Shown here: positions 24,513-32,594 of the stretch, in pieces
How positions within the stretch are numbered: position 1 is the first letter of the stretch
Layout: every line of letters begins with the position of its first letter
Assembly (NCBI RefSeq): GCF_014842025.1
Contig: NZ_JACYUY010000012.1
Coordinates: 1-64,000 of the forward strand
Origin: Massilia sp. CFBP 13721
Lineage (GTDB): Bacteria; Pseudomonadota; Gammaproteobacteria; Burkholderiales; Burkholderiaceae_D
DNA: 64,000 bases
Direction: 5' to 3'
Program-made: the position numbers and the translations under genes
The notes under the pieces: generated by a model
The model's input: the letters and a program-made list of their open reading frames with translations, nothing else
What the model was told of the DNA's origin: nothing
Database searches by the model: none

Positions 24513-26342
24513 ATGCCTAATCAATCCAATTCATCCCCCCGCGCCGAGCGCCTGCAACAGCTGCGCGCCGCCATGGCGCACCACGGCATCGACGCCTGCA
24601 TCGTGCCGTCGAGCGACCCCCACCTGTCCGAATACCTGCCGCGCCGCTGGCAGGGCCGCGAGTGGATCTCCGGGTTCACCGGCTCGGTCGGCACCTTCAT
24701 CGCCACTGCGGAATTTGCCGGCGTCTGGACCGATGGCCGCTACTACACGCAAGCCGAAACGGAGCTGGCCGGTACCGGCATCGCGCTGATGAAAATCCCG
24801 TCGGGCGCCAGCCTGCTGCACATTGACTGGCTGGCAGCCAACATGCAGCCCGGCCAGACGGTGGCGGTCGATGCGCGCGTGCTCGGCCTGGCCGTGGCGC
24901 GCCTGCTGAACGATGCCCTCAGCGCGCGTGGCGTCACCCTGCGCACCGATATCGACCTGCTCGACACCATCTGGGCCGACCGTCCCGGCTTGCCGACGGA
25001 AGCGCTCTACGAACACGCGGCGCCGCATGCGACGCTGGCGCGCGCGGATAAACTGGCGGCCACGCGCGCGGCGATGGCCGCCCTCGGCGCCGAGCGCCAT
25101 TTTATTTCGACGCTCGACGACATCGCCTACCTGTTCAACCTGCGCGGCGCCGACGTCAGTTTCAATCCGGTGTTCGTGGCGCACGCGCTGATCGAGCGCG
25201 ATGGCGCGACCCTGTTCGTCGCCGAAGGCAAGGCCTCGCCGGAACTGCAGGCGCGCCTGCGCGAAGACGGCGTGCGCCTGGCGCCGTATGCGCAAGCCGC
25301 GGATGCGCTGGCGGCGCTGCCGGCCGCCAGTACCCTGCTGCTCGACCCGCGCCGGATCACGGCCGGCATGCGCGCGGCGGTGGCCGACGGCGTCAACATC
25401 GTGGAAGCGATCAACCCGACCACCTTCGCCAAGTCGCGCAAGAGCGATGCCGAAGCGGCGCACGTGCGCACGACGATGGAGCAGGATGGCGCCGCCCTGT
25501 GCGAATTCTTCGCCTGGCTGGAAGGAGAATTGGCCAACCCGCAGCGCGCGCCGCTGACGGAACTGACCATCGACGAGCAGATCACGGCCGCGCGTGCGCG
25601 CCGTCCGCACTTCGTCAGCCCCAGTTTCAATACCATCGCCGGCTTCAACGCCAACGGCGCGATCATGCATTACCGCGCCTCGCGCGAATCGCATGCGCTG
25701 ATCGAAGGCGATGGCCTGCTCCTGATCGACTCCGGCGGCCAGTACCTGGGCGGCACCACCGACATCACGCGCGTGGTCCCGGTGGGGCAGATCACGGACG
25801 CGCACCGGCGCGACTTTACGCTCGTGCTGAAAGGGATGATGGCGCTGTCGCAGGCCCACTTCCCGCGCGGCACCCGCTCGCCGATGCTCGACGCGATTGC
25901 GCGCGCGCCGATCTGGGCGGCCGGCGTCGACTACGGCCACGGCACCGGTCACGGCGTCGGTTACTTCATGAACGTGCACGAAGGCCCGCAAGTGATTTCG
26001 CCGAGCGCCTCTCCCGATCCGCACACGGCGATGGAGCCGGGCATGATCACCTCGATCGAGCCGGGCATCTACAAGCCGGGGCGCTGGGGCATCCGCATCG
26101 AGAACCTGGTGCTGAACGTGCCTGCGGAGGGGGACGGAAAAGCGGGCGAATTCGGCGAGTTCCTGCGCTTCGAGACGCTGACCCTGTGCCCGATCGATAC
26201 GCGCTGCCTCGACATGACCCTGCTGCAGCCGCACGAAGTCGAGTGGCTCAACGACTACCACGCGCAGGTACGCGCGCGCCTGCTGCCGCATGTGGACGGC
26301 AGCGCCCGCGCCTGGCTCGAACTGCGCACGAAAGCGATTTGA
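24513..26342 (+). CDS. Aminopeptidase P family (Xaa-Pro aminopeptidase)
   Basis: 609 residues, three-domain long form (two creatinase-N-like domains, then the M24 pita-bread domain). The metal ligands are in LLIDSGGQYLGGTTDITR (two Asp), GHGTGHGVGYF (His), then TSIEPGIYKPG (Glu) and the ENLVLNV Glu. The C-terminal extension with CPIDTRCLD is typical of eukaryotic-like APP1. It removes N-terminal residues preceding proline. ATG 24513 (MPNQS) is preferred to 24501. Confidence 0.92.
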   Translation: MPNQSNSSPRAERLQQLRAAMAHHGIDACIVPSSDPHLSEYLPRRWQGREWISGFTGSVGTFIATAEFAGVWTDGRYYTQAETELAGTGIALMKIPSGASLLHIDWLAANMQPGQTVAVDARVLGLAVARLLNDALSARGVTLRTDIDLLDTIWADRPGLPTEALYEHAAPHATLARADKLAATRAAMAALGAERHFISTLDDIAYLFNLRGADVSFNPVFVAHALIERDGATLFVAEGKASPELQARLREDGVRLAPYAQAADALAALPAASTLLLDPRRITAGMRAAVADGVNIVEAINPTTFAKSRKSDAEAAHVRTTMEQDGAALCEFFAWLEGELANPQRAPLTELTIDEQITAARARRPHFVSPSFNTIAGFNANGAIMHYRASRESHALIEGDGLLLIDSGGQYLGGTTDITRVVPVGQITDAHRRDFTLVLKGMMALSQAHFPRGTRSPMLDAIARAPIWAAGVDYGHGTGHGVGYFMNVHEGPQVISPSASPDPHTAMEPGMITSIEPGIYKPGRWGIRIENLVLNVPAEGDGKAGEFGEFLRFETLTLCPIDTRCLDMTLLQPHEVEWLNDYHAQVRARLLPHVDGSARAWLELRTKAI

Positions 26343-26344
26343 TC

Positions 26345-26608
26345 ATGGCTTCTTCCCGCTCCACCCGCGCCAGCTCCGCCATCGAACGGCTGAAACGCCG
26401 TACCGGGCAGACCGGTTATTCGATGGCCCGCACCGCCAGCGGCGGCTTTTATTTGTCCGAGATGCCGGGTTCGCCGCCGCTGTGCGAACCGCTCGAACTC
26501 GACGAATTCGTCGCCTTCGTCAACGGCCTCGGACCGCAGGAAATCCGGCGCATGACCAAGAACGACATCGCTTTCGAGAAGCAGCTGGTCAAGAAAAAAC
26601 CCGAGTAG
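26345..26608 (+). CDS. Small uncharacterised protein
   Basis: 87 residues starting 2 bp after the aminopeptidase stop. It is basic at both ends, with a middle stretch GGFYLSEMPGSPPLCEPL and a predicted helix ELDEFVAFVNGL; the C-terminus is lysine-rich. No family is recognised. Tight spacing argues that it is translated with the aminopeptidase. Confidence 0.6.
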   Translation: MASSRSTRASSAIERLKRRTGQTGYSMARTASGGFYLSEMPGSPPLCEPLELDEFVAFVNGLGPQEIRRMTKNDIAFEKQLVKKKPE

Positions 26609-26686
26609 CAAGCCTGAGCAAAATCGAGACCGAGAAAGTAAAACCCCGAGGCGGTCCGCAGCTGTCGCAGTCTTATAAAGTCCGCC

Positions 26687-27430
26687 ATGACGAACCATGA
26701 TTTTTTGATGCCGTACTGGTCGCCGACCGAGATCGCGACCAATGCCGTGATCCTGCTGCACCTGGCCGGCTCGCTCTTCCTCGGCCTGCTGGTCGGTTAC
26801 GAGCGCTCGTATCACGGGCGCGCGGCCGGCATGCGTACCTATGGCCTGGTGTGCATGGCGTCGTGCGCGCTGACCATCGTCAGCGGCTATCCGGAGATGT
26901 GGTTCGGCGGCCAGGTCGGCGCCATCGGCGTGGTCGACCCGACCCGGGTGATGCAGGGCGTGGTGACCGGCATCGGCTTCCTTGGCGCCGGCGTCATCAT
27001 GCGCGAAGGTTTCAATATCAGCGGCTTGACCACCGCCGCCTCGATCTGGAGCTCGTCGGTGATCGGCATCCTGGTCGGCGTCGGCTTTTACCTGGCCGCG
27101 ATGGGCCTCGCCTTCTTTTCGGCCATGATCATGATTTACCTGAACCGCGTCGAGGCGGTGCTGCCGTCGCGCCGCGCGGTGGCCGTCACGCTGCGCTTTC
27201 GCGAGGATTACCTGCCGCGCGAAGACGCATTGCGCGCAGCGGCCCTCGAACGCGGCTACCAGATCGCCGGCAGCTCGCTGACGGTCTCCAGCAGCAACCG
27301 GCGCCAGGAATGGCGTTTTGTCGCCATCGCCCTGTCGCGCCACAACCGCGCCACGCTCACCGAACTGGCGGCCGAACTGGCGGCGTCCGAAGGCGTCGAA
27401 GGGTTTCAACTCTCGCACGCACGTAACTAA
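26687..27430 (+). CDS. MgtC/SapB family membrane protein
   Basis: 247 residues. The N-terminal half has four to five membrane segments with the MgtC signature: LLGLLVGYERSYHGRAAGMRT-like region and GIGFLGAGVIMREG with TTAASIW. The C-terminal ~80 residues are a soluble ACT-like domain. Relatives include the virulence factor MgtC and the Mg-related SapB; in most bacteria the function is unproven. Confidence 0.88.
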   Translation: MTNHDFLMPYWSPTEIATNAVILLHLAGSLFLGLLVGYERSYHGRAAGMRTYGLVCMASCALTIVSGYPEMWFGGQVGAIGVVDPTRVMQGVVTGIGFLGAGVIMREGFNISGLTTAASIWSSSVIGILVGVGFYLAAMGLAFFSAMIMIYLNRVEAVLPSRRAVAVTLRFREDYLPREDALRAAALERGYQIAGSSLTVSSSNRRQEWRFVAIALSRHNRATLTELAAELAASEGVEGFQLSHARN

Positions 27431-27460
27431 CTAAAATAATCAATGACTGGGGTAGTACGC

Positions 27461-28039
27461 ATGAAGGCTCAAGATGTTCTCGATTTCTGGTTCCTGCCGC
27501 CTGAGGATCCCGGCTACGGCCAGGCGCGCCCCGCATGGTTTCGCAAGGATGCCGCCTTCGATGCGCAGATCCGCGACCGCTTCGGCAGCCTGATCGGGCA
27601 GGCGGTCGCCGGCGGCTTGCGCGAGTGGGACATGGAAGGGCCGCAAGGGGCGCTGGCACGCATCCTGGTGCTCGACCAGTTCACCCGCAATGCCCACCGC
27701 GACACGCCCGAAGCGTTTATGGGCGACACGCTGGCGCTGCTGGCCGCGCAATCCCTGGTCGACAGCGGCGCCGACCGCCAGCTGGCGCCGTTCCAGCGCG
27801 CCTTTGTCTACATGCCCTACGAGCACGCGGAAGACGCGCGCATGCAGCAATGCGCGGTCGACCTGTTCGCGTGTTTGGCGGCTGAACATGAAGGGTTCGG
27901 CGAGATGCTCGACTATGCGCACCGCCACCGCGGCGTGATCGCGCGCTTCGGCCGCTTCCCGCACCGCAATCCGATTCTTGGCCGCGCCTCCAGCGCCGAC
28001 GAACTGCAATACCTGGCGCAGCCCGGCGCCGGGTTCTGA
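27461..28039 (+). CDS. DUF924 family protein
   Basis: 192 residues from ATG 27461, preceded by GGGGTAG; in-frame ATG 27443 is possible. DUF924 features are DVLDFWFLPPEDP at the start, ILVLDQFTRNAHRDTP, YMPYEHAEDARMQQ and the late FGRFPHRNPILGR. It resembles a TPR-like all-helical protein of unknown activity. It overlaps the next gene's ATG by one base. Confidence 0.88.
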   Translation: MKAQDVLDFWFLPPEDPGYGQARPAWFRKDAAFDAQIRDRFGSLIGQAVAGGLREWDMEGPQGALARILVLDQFTRNAHRDTPEAFMGDTLALLAAQSLVDSGADRQLAPFQRAFVYMPYEHAEDARMQQCAVDLFACLAAEHEGFGEMLDYAHRHRGVIARFGRFPHRNPILGRASSADELQYLAQPGAGF

Positions 28040-28872
28040 TGGCCCCCACGCTCAACCTCGTCGGCGCCGGCCACGTCGGGCGCACCCTCGGCCGCCTGTT
28101 CCATGCGCACGGCGTGTTCGCGGTCCAGGACGTGCTGACGCGCTCCGCTGCCAGTGCCGAAGATGCCGTCGCTTTCATCGGCGCCGGGCGCGCGCTGGCG
28201 CAGCTGTCCGAATTGCGCCCGGCCGAGGTCTGGATGCTGGCCGTCGGCGACGACCAGATCGCCGGCACTTGCGCCGCGCTGGCGGCGGCCGGCCTGTTGG
28301 GCGGCGCCACCGTGTTTCACTGCAGCGGCGCCAAGGCGTCCGATGAACTGCTGGCGGCAGGCAGCCGCGGCGCGCGGGTGGCGAGCATCCACCCGGTACG
28401 CAGCTTCGCCGATCCGCACGCCGTCGCCGCCGCTTTCGACGGCACCTGGTGCGGCATCGAAGGCGATCCGCAGGCGCTGGCGCTGTTGACGCCCGCCTTC
28501 GAGGCAATCGGGGCGCGCCTGGTCGCCATCGACCCCGCCGCCAAGACGGTCTACCACGCCGCCTCGGTGTTCGCCTCGAACTACCTGGTGACAGTGCTCG
28601 ACGCCGCCCTGCGCGCCTATGCCGCGGCCGGGGTGCCGCCCGAGGTTGCGCGCGAGCTGGCGCGGCCGCTCGCGGGTGAAACGCTCAATAATGTATTCCG
28701 GCTCGGGGCACCCGCCGCCCTCAGCGGGCCGGTCGCGCGTGGCGACATGGCGACGGTGGCGCGCCAGCAGGCGGCGCTGCAGGGTTGGGATGCCCCGACG
28801 GCGGACCTGTACGCGGCCCTGGTCGACGCCACCACCGCGCTGGCCGAACGCAAGCGGCGCGGCGCGCCCTGA
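28039..28872 (+). CDS. Rossmann-like and DUF2520 protein
   Basis: 277 residues. The N-terminal Rossmann domain begins LVGAGHVGRTLGRLF with the GxGxxG motif; a C-terminal DUF2520 helical domain follows (VYHAASVFASNYLVTVLDAA). It resembles NADP-dependent beta-hydroxyacid or pantoate-type reductases, but no substrate is known. ATG 28039 shares its A with the preceding TGA, so the pair is coupled. Confidence 0.85.
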   Translation: MAPTLNLVGAGHVGRTLGRLFHAHGVFAVQDVLTRSAASAEDAVAFIGAGRALAQLSELRPAEVWMLAVGDDQIAGTCAALAAAGLLGGATVFHCSGAKASDELLAAGSRGARVASIHPVRSFADPHAVAAAFDGTWCGIEGDPQALALLTPAFEAIGARLVAIDPAAKTVYHAASVFASNYLVTVLDAALRAYAAAGVPPEVARELARPLAGETLNNVFRLGAPAALSGPVARGDMATVARQQAALQGWDAPTADLYAALVDATTALAERKRRGAP

Positions 28873-28903
28873 TGCGTCCCGGATCATTTATTGAGGAGTA
28901 CCG

Positions 28904-29281
28904 ATGTTGTTGACCGCCTGGGCCATGCTGGCCGTTCTCGGGGTGTATTTCTGGACCGGCGTGATGGCCGGCTATGCGCGCGTCAAGTACAAGGTGCCGG
29001 CGCCATCGATGGATGGTCCCGCCGCCTTCCAGAGCGCGCAGCGGGTACACATCAATACGCTGGAACAGTTGCCGATCGTGATCGTGCCCTTGTGGCTGTG
29101 CGCCACGTACCTCGGTGATGTCTGGGCGGCTGCCGGCGGCTTGCTGTGGTGTGGCGCCCGCATTGCGTACGCGCTCGGCTATTACCGCGATCCGGCGCAG
29201 CGCGAACTCGGTTTTGTCCTTGGCATGGTGGCAAGTGCGTTGTTAATTGGTGGCACCGTCGTCGGTTTATTAATGCAGTAG
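28904..29281 (+). CDS. MAPEG family membrane protein
   Basis: 125 residues with four membrane segments. VKYKVPAPSMDGP.. and RVHINTLEQLPIVIVPLWL carry the MAPEG pattern (ExxQN-like region with Asn and Glu), and GARIAYALGYYRDP matches the final motif. Family members are glutathione-dependent transferases or peroxidases of lipophilic substrates; the activity here is not known. Confidence 0.83.
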   Translation: MLLTAWAMLAVLGVYFWTGVMAGYARVKYKVPAPSMDGPAAFQSAQRVHINTLEQLPIVIVPLWLCATYLGDVWAAAGGLLWCGARIAYALGYYRDPAQRELGFVLGMVASALLIGGTVVGLLMQ

Positions 29282-29405
29282 AGCAAATTATGTGCATTGA
29301 GGAATCGACAGAGTTCTTAATCGGCAATAAGCTTGGCGGTTGAATCCATCATGCCGGTGACTGGTGCGCGTCGCGCCCGGGCCGGTCCGATGCGCAGGAG
29401 GCAGC

Positions 29406-29768
29406 ATGCTCTTTCTGAAAAGTACCGCAGTCATGAAGGCGCCGGGTATTTACGAAGTCGACCTCGCCGCCAAGCCGCCCGGTAAAACCTTTGGGGTCTA
29501 CCTGGCCACCGATCCCGACAATCCGCCGCAGGCGCTGCTTGCCGCATTGGCCGAGCTCGGCTTCAAGGGCAGTTACCAGAAGAAATACACGCACCGCGAC
29601 GGTGGCCGCGTGCTCGACCTGCATTTCGAAAAAGACGGTACCGACGTCTTCAAAGGCTGGAAGGCCGACGAGTGCAGCGCCAACCTGGCCGCCCTCGACA
29701 GTCTGTTCAGTAAGCTCGGCATCAGCGTCGCCCGGCGTGTGATGAGCATGGCGGAAGCCTACGCCTGA
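29406..29768 (+). CDS. Uncharacterised protein
   Basis: 120 residues from ATG 29406, which follows a near-perfect AGGAGG ribosome site. No family recognised. There are no signal peptide or membrane segments; composition suggests an alpha/beta soluble protein with a GKTFGVYLATDPDNPP loop and a C-terminal helix. It ends 4 bp before the stop of the convergent SUOX-like gene. Confidence 0.6.
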   Translation: MLFLKSTAVMKAPGIYEVDLAAKPPGKTFGVYLATDPDNPPQALLAALAELGFKGSYQKKYTHRDGGRVLDLHFEKDGTDVFKGWKADECSANLAALDSLFSKLGISVARRVMSMAEAYA

Positions 29769-29772
29769 GTTG

Positions 29773-30378
29773 TCAAGCGCCCGGCCTTGCCTGCACGTCG
29801 ATGTGATATAGCGCCCATGGACAACTGCCAAAACGCGCGGCCAGCGGCTGCGCCGCCATCTCCGGCACCCGGTCGGCGTCATAAATCGCCCATAGCGGTC
29901 CCAGGCCCCCGAGCGCCATCGGCTGCCCGTCGAGGTGGGTGGCGACAATAAAACCCTGGGCGCGTGCCTGGCGCAGCGTGATGGTCGCCGCATAGCCGTC
30001 GACCGCGCGCAGGGTGATGCGCGTATCCGGCCGGGTAGGTGCGCCGGCCAGCGCCAGTACCTCAAACAGCAATGGACCGCGCAACCCATGCGGCTTGCCG
30101 TCGTATTCGAGCGTGGGGCGGATCGAGCGCGCCGGCAACCGCGCCAGTGCCGCGAAGTCGAGCGCCCGCGCTTGCGTAAATGCCAGCTTGTGCTTGGCCA
30201 TCATCTGGTCGAGCGCGCCATCGAGCGCGCCGCGGTTCGGGCGGCGGATGGCGCCGCTGATGGTCAGCAGGGCGGGGCCGGCCGCTGTCGTACAGGCTGG
30301 CTCCTTAGCTGCGGACGCCGTGGCGGCAGGCAGGGCGCCGGCGGCGAGCGCGGCGCCGAGGAAGTCACGTTTGTTCAT
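29773..30378 (-). CDS. Small exported molybdopterin-oxidoreductase-like (SUOX fold) protein
   Basis: 201 residues with a Tat-like or Sec signal (MNKRDFLGAALAAGALPAAT; no RR pair, only KR). The rest resembles the middle part of a sulfite-oxidase-type domain: LEYDGKPHGLRGPLLFEVLALAGAP and the GPLWAIYDADRVPE..CPWALYHIDV end. The Mo-binding Cys region is missing, so cofactor binding is doubtful. Similar short proteins are often found next to signalling genes. ATG 30378 is chosen because it begins the signal. Confidence 0.65.
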   Translation of the reverse strand: MNKRDFLGAALAAGALPAATASAAKEPACTTAAGPALLTISGAIRRPNRGALDGALDQMMAKHKLAFTQARALDFAALARLPARSIRPTLEYDGKPHGLRGPLLFEVLALAGAPTRPDTRITLRAVDGYAATITLRQARAQGFIVATHLDGQPMALGGLGPLWAIYDADRVPEMAAQPLAARFGSCPWALYHIDVQARPGA

Positions 30379-30429
30379 GCGACAATTCTCAATCATGGGA
30401 TCCGCCCATGATAAACGCTTGATTGTCTT

Positions 30430-31026
30430 ATGGATCTATTCGACACCCCCGGCACGCTCGTGCCGATCCCCATCATGGATGGCGAACTGGCGCTGCTGCC
30501 GCAACTCGCGCTGCCGCTATCGAACGCCGCCATCCTGGCGCGCCTGCTGGCGGAAACACCATGGCGCGCGGAAAGCGTCGTCGTCTACGGCAAGCGCCAC
30601 CTGCAACCGCGCCTGACGGCCTGGTACGGCGACGCCAGCTATACCTATTCCGGCCTGCGCCTGGAACCCTTGCCGTGGACGGCGCTGTTGCTGGAATTGC
30701 GCGCTGCCGTCGAGGCCGCGTGCGGACACCGTTTTAACAGCGTGCTGCTGAACCGCTACCGCAACGAGCGCGACAGCATGGGCATGCACAGCGACGATGA
30801 AGCGGAACTCGGTGACGACCCGGTCATCGCGTCGCTCAGCTATGGCACGGCGCGTACGTTTGTTTTGAGGCATAAAAACAACAAACAGACGGTTCGCTTA
30901 CCTCTGGAAGATGGCAGTTTGTTATTGATGAGCGGCCAGTTACAAAAACATTGGCTCCACGGCATCAACAAGTCGACGCGCTCCCTCGGAGAACGGGTGA
31001 ATTGTACCTTTCGGTACATCGTCTAA
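30430..31026 (+). CDS. alkB: AlkB-type 2-oxoglutarate/Fe(II) dioxygenase
   Basis: 198 residues. The iron site is HSDDE (His, Asp) with the distal His in HWLHGI; the 2OG-binding Arg is within RVNCTFRYIV. The LNRYRNERDSMGMHSDDE stretch is typical of AlkB2/ALKBH3-like enzymes that remove methyl groups from 1-methyladenine and 3-methylcytosine in DNA. It is divergent from the SUOX-like gene with a 51-bp gap. Confidence 0.92.
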   Translation: MDLFDTPGTLVPIPIMDGELALLPQLALPLSNAAILARLLAETPWRAESVVVYGKRHLQPRLTAWYGDASYTYSGLRLEPLPWTALLLELRAAVEAACGHRFNSVLLNRYRNERDSMGMHSDDEAELGDDPVIASLSYGTARTFVLRHKNNKQTVRLPLEDGSLLLMSGQLQKHWLHGINKSTRSLGERVNCTFRYIV

Positions 31027-31206
31027 GTTGCTAAATGCAAGCACCGGACTGGTGTAAAAATAACTGAACCGTAAGTCAGTTATGTTACATTTGATTACAG
31101 TTCTTACCTGATTGGCATGGGTGTGCGCTTTTCATGATGCTATCTTGGACACATCGCGATTCACGATGAATTGCGAGCCAGACTAAAACGTGAAAAGGAT
31201 TGTCGT

Positions 31207-31776
31207 ATGAAAAAGCTCATCTTTGCACTGATCGCAGGCTCCGCTGTCATGACCGCTGCTCAAGCCCAGACCATTACCGGTCCGTATGTCGGTATCGGTG
31301 CTTCCGGCGCCGACCGCGAGTACAACGTCCCGGGCGCCACCATGAATAACAATGGCGGCTACAAGTTCGGCGGCAAGGTCTTCGCCGGCGCGCAAGTGCA
31401 CGAAAACTTCGGCGCCGAAATCGGCTACACCGACTTCCGCAAGGCAGGCGGCAACTACACGCGCAACGGCGTGAACGTCAACACCGAGAACGAAGGCTAC
31501 GGCGCCTACATCGCCGCCAAGGCCAGCAAGAACTTCAATGACCAGGCATCGGTCTACGCCAAGCTGGGCGTGGCCCACACCAGCAACGAGCAGACCTCGG
31601 CTACCGCTGGCCTGAACCGCAAGGTCAGCGACAACGCCGGCTACGGCGCCCTCGGCATGCAGTACAAGGTGACCGATCAAGTCGCACTGCTGGCCGAGTA
31701 CGAGCGTTACGGCACCAAGAAAGACTTCGGTCCGAAGCCGGACGTCTTCACCATCGGCGCCAAGTACCAGTTCTAA
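31207..31776 (+). CDS. Outer-membrane beta-barrel protein (OmpA-like N-domain)
   Basis: 189 residues with a clear signal peptide (MKKLIFALIAGSAVMTAAQA, cleavage near residue 20). The mature part alternates hydrophobic and polar residues in about eight strands and ends YQF, the classical BAM-recognised C-terminal aromatic. It has no periplasmic OmpA domain. Codon use is highly biased, suggesting strong expression. A 180-bp leader with AT-rich sequence precedes it and a strong terminator follows. Confidence 0.88.
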   Translation: MKKLIFALIAGSAVMTAAQAQTITGPYVGIGASGADREYNVPGATMNNNGGYKFGGKVFAGAQVHENFGAEIGYTDFRKAGGNYTRNGVNVNTENEGYGAYIAAKASKNFNDQASVYAKLGVAHTSNEQTSATAGLNRKVSDNAGYGALGMQYKVTDQVALLAEYERYGTKKDFGPKPDVFTIGAKYQF

Positions 31777-31800
31777 TCTGGGACTTCGCTGAAGTAACGA

Positions 31801-31826
31801 CAAAAAGGGCCTGCGGGCCCTTTTTG
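31801..31826. terminator. Strong bidirectional terminator
   Basis: CAAAAAGGGCC-TGCG-GGCCCTTTTTG: 11-bp perfect stem with T-run on both strands. It lies between the outer-membrane protein gene and the convergent RAYT gene and can serve both. Confidence 0.9.
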
Positions 31827-31837
31827 TATTGGAGGAT

Positions 31838-31858
31838 GCGTGGGCCGGTTGCAGCCCG
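31838..31858. repeat. REP-like sequence next to the RAYT gene
   Basis: GCGTGGGCCGGTTGCAGCCCG shares the GCGTGGGC box of the in-gene REPIN arms and can form a small GGGC/GCCC hairpin. RAYT genes are usually flanked by the repeats they act on. Only the 3' side shows it; nothing convincing is seen at the 5' side. Confidence 0.4.
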
Positions 31859-31865
31859 TTTGGCC

Positions 31866-32411
31866 TTATAGCGCTGGCGCGGCGCCTGTGACGCCACCGC
31901 GTCCCATCGACCAGGGCGGCAACACGGGCGGCGTCTCCACCTGCGGCGCACTTAAACCTGCGGAAACAAACCGGTGTACCGACGACCACGGCCAGTCGTG
32001 CGCGCTCGCGCACAGGCCATGGCGCACCGGATTGGTGTGCATGTAGTCGATCAGGGAAGCATATTCGGCATCGTCGGCCACGCGAAATTCCTGGTACTGA
32101 CGCGCCCAGATCGCGCCATCGTCGCTTGCCGCACCGAGCGACTTGCGCAAGGCTTTAGAGAAGGCAATCTTGACGGCGCGCCAGCGGCTGGAACAGTCGT
32201 GGTCGCCCGGCGGCAGTGTCCACATCGCGTGGGCGTGGTCTGGTAGCACCACCCAGCCATCGACATGGAAGGGTTTGCGCACGCGCGCCTGGCGGATCGC
32301 ATCGGCGAAGGCGGAAATGTGGTCCGTCAACAAGGAACTGCCACGGTCCAGCAGGCGAACCGTGAAGAAAAAGGTCCCACCGGGGACCCGGTTATCGCGG
32401 TAGTCGGTCAT
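31866..32411 (-). CDS. REP-associated tyrosine transposase (RAYT, Y1/HUH family)
   Basis: 181 residues from ATG 32411; an upstream in-frame ATG at 32444 adds 11 residues not usual in the family. The start MTDYRDNRVPGGTFFFTVRL is the RAYT N-terminus; the HUH metal motif is PDHAHAMWTLP, and the tyrosine is expected in the helix of RQYQEFRV..YMHTNPVRHGL with the WPWSS motif close behind. RAYTs are single-copy domesticated relatives of IS200/IS605 transposases that cut REP hairpins. The presence of five paired palindromes in the same 64 kb makes them its likely substrates. Confidence 0.9.
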   Translation of the reverse strand: MTDYRDNRVPGGTFFFTVRLLDRGSSLLTDHISAFADAIRQARVRKPFHVDGWVVLPDHAHAMWTLPPGDHDCSSRWRAVKIAFSKALRKSLGAASDDGAIWARQYQEFRVADDAEYASLIDYMHTNPVRHGLCASAHDWPWSSVHRFVSAGLSAPQVETPPVLPPWSMGRGGVTGAAPAL

Positions 32412-32549
32412 GGGCAAAGTGTGCCGATCGATGGTGGTCGCCATGTCGATTGGCGCAAATGGGAGGCGGGAACGATAAGCCTCATCGGCGCTCGATTCTA
32501 CACACTGCCGCTCACTGCCGCGTTACGTTTCCGCGCATAAATTTTAAGC

Positions 32550-32574
32550 AAAAAAAAGCCCGGCAAAGCCGGGC
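32550..32574 (-). terminator. Terminator of ettA
   Basis: On the minus strand GCCCGGC-TTT-GCCGGGC is followed by seven T residues. It lies 20 bp after the ettA stop. Confidence 0.88.
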
Positions 32575-32594
32575 CCTCGTGCTTCAGACGGCGA

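Noticed and set aside
29290..29343. 17-codon frame before the unknown gene at 29406
   Set aside because: Too short, with no ribosome site or conservation that can be judged.
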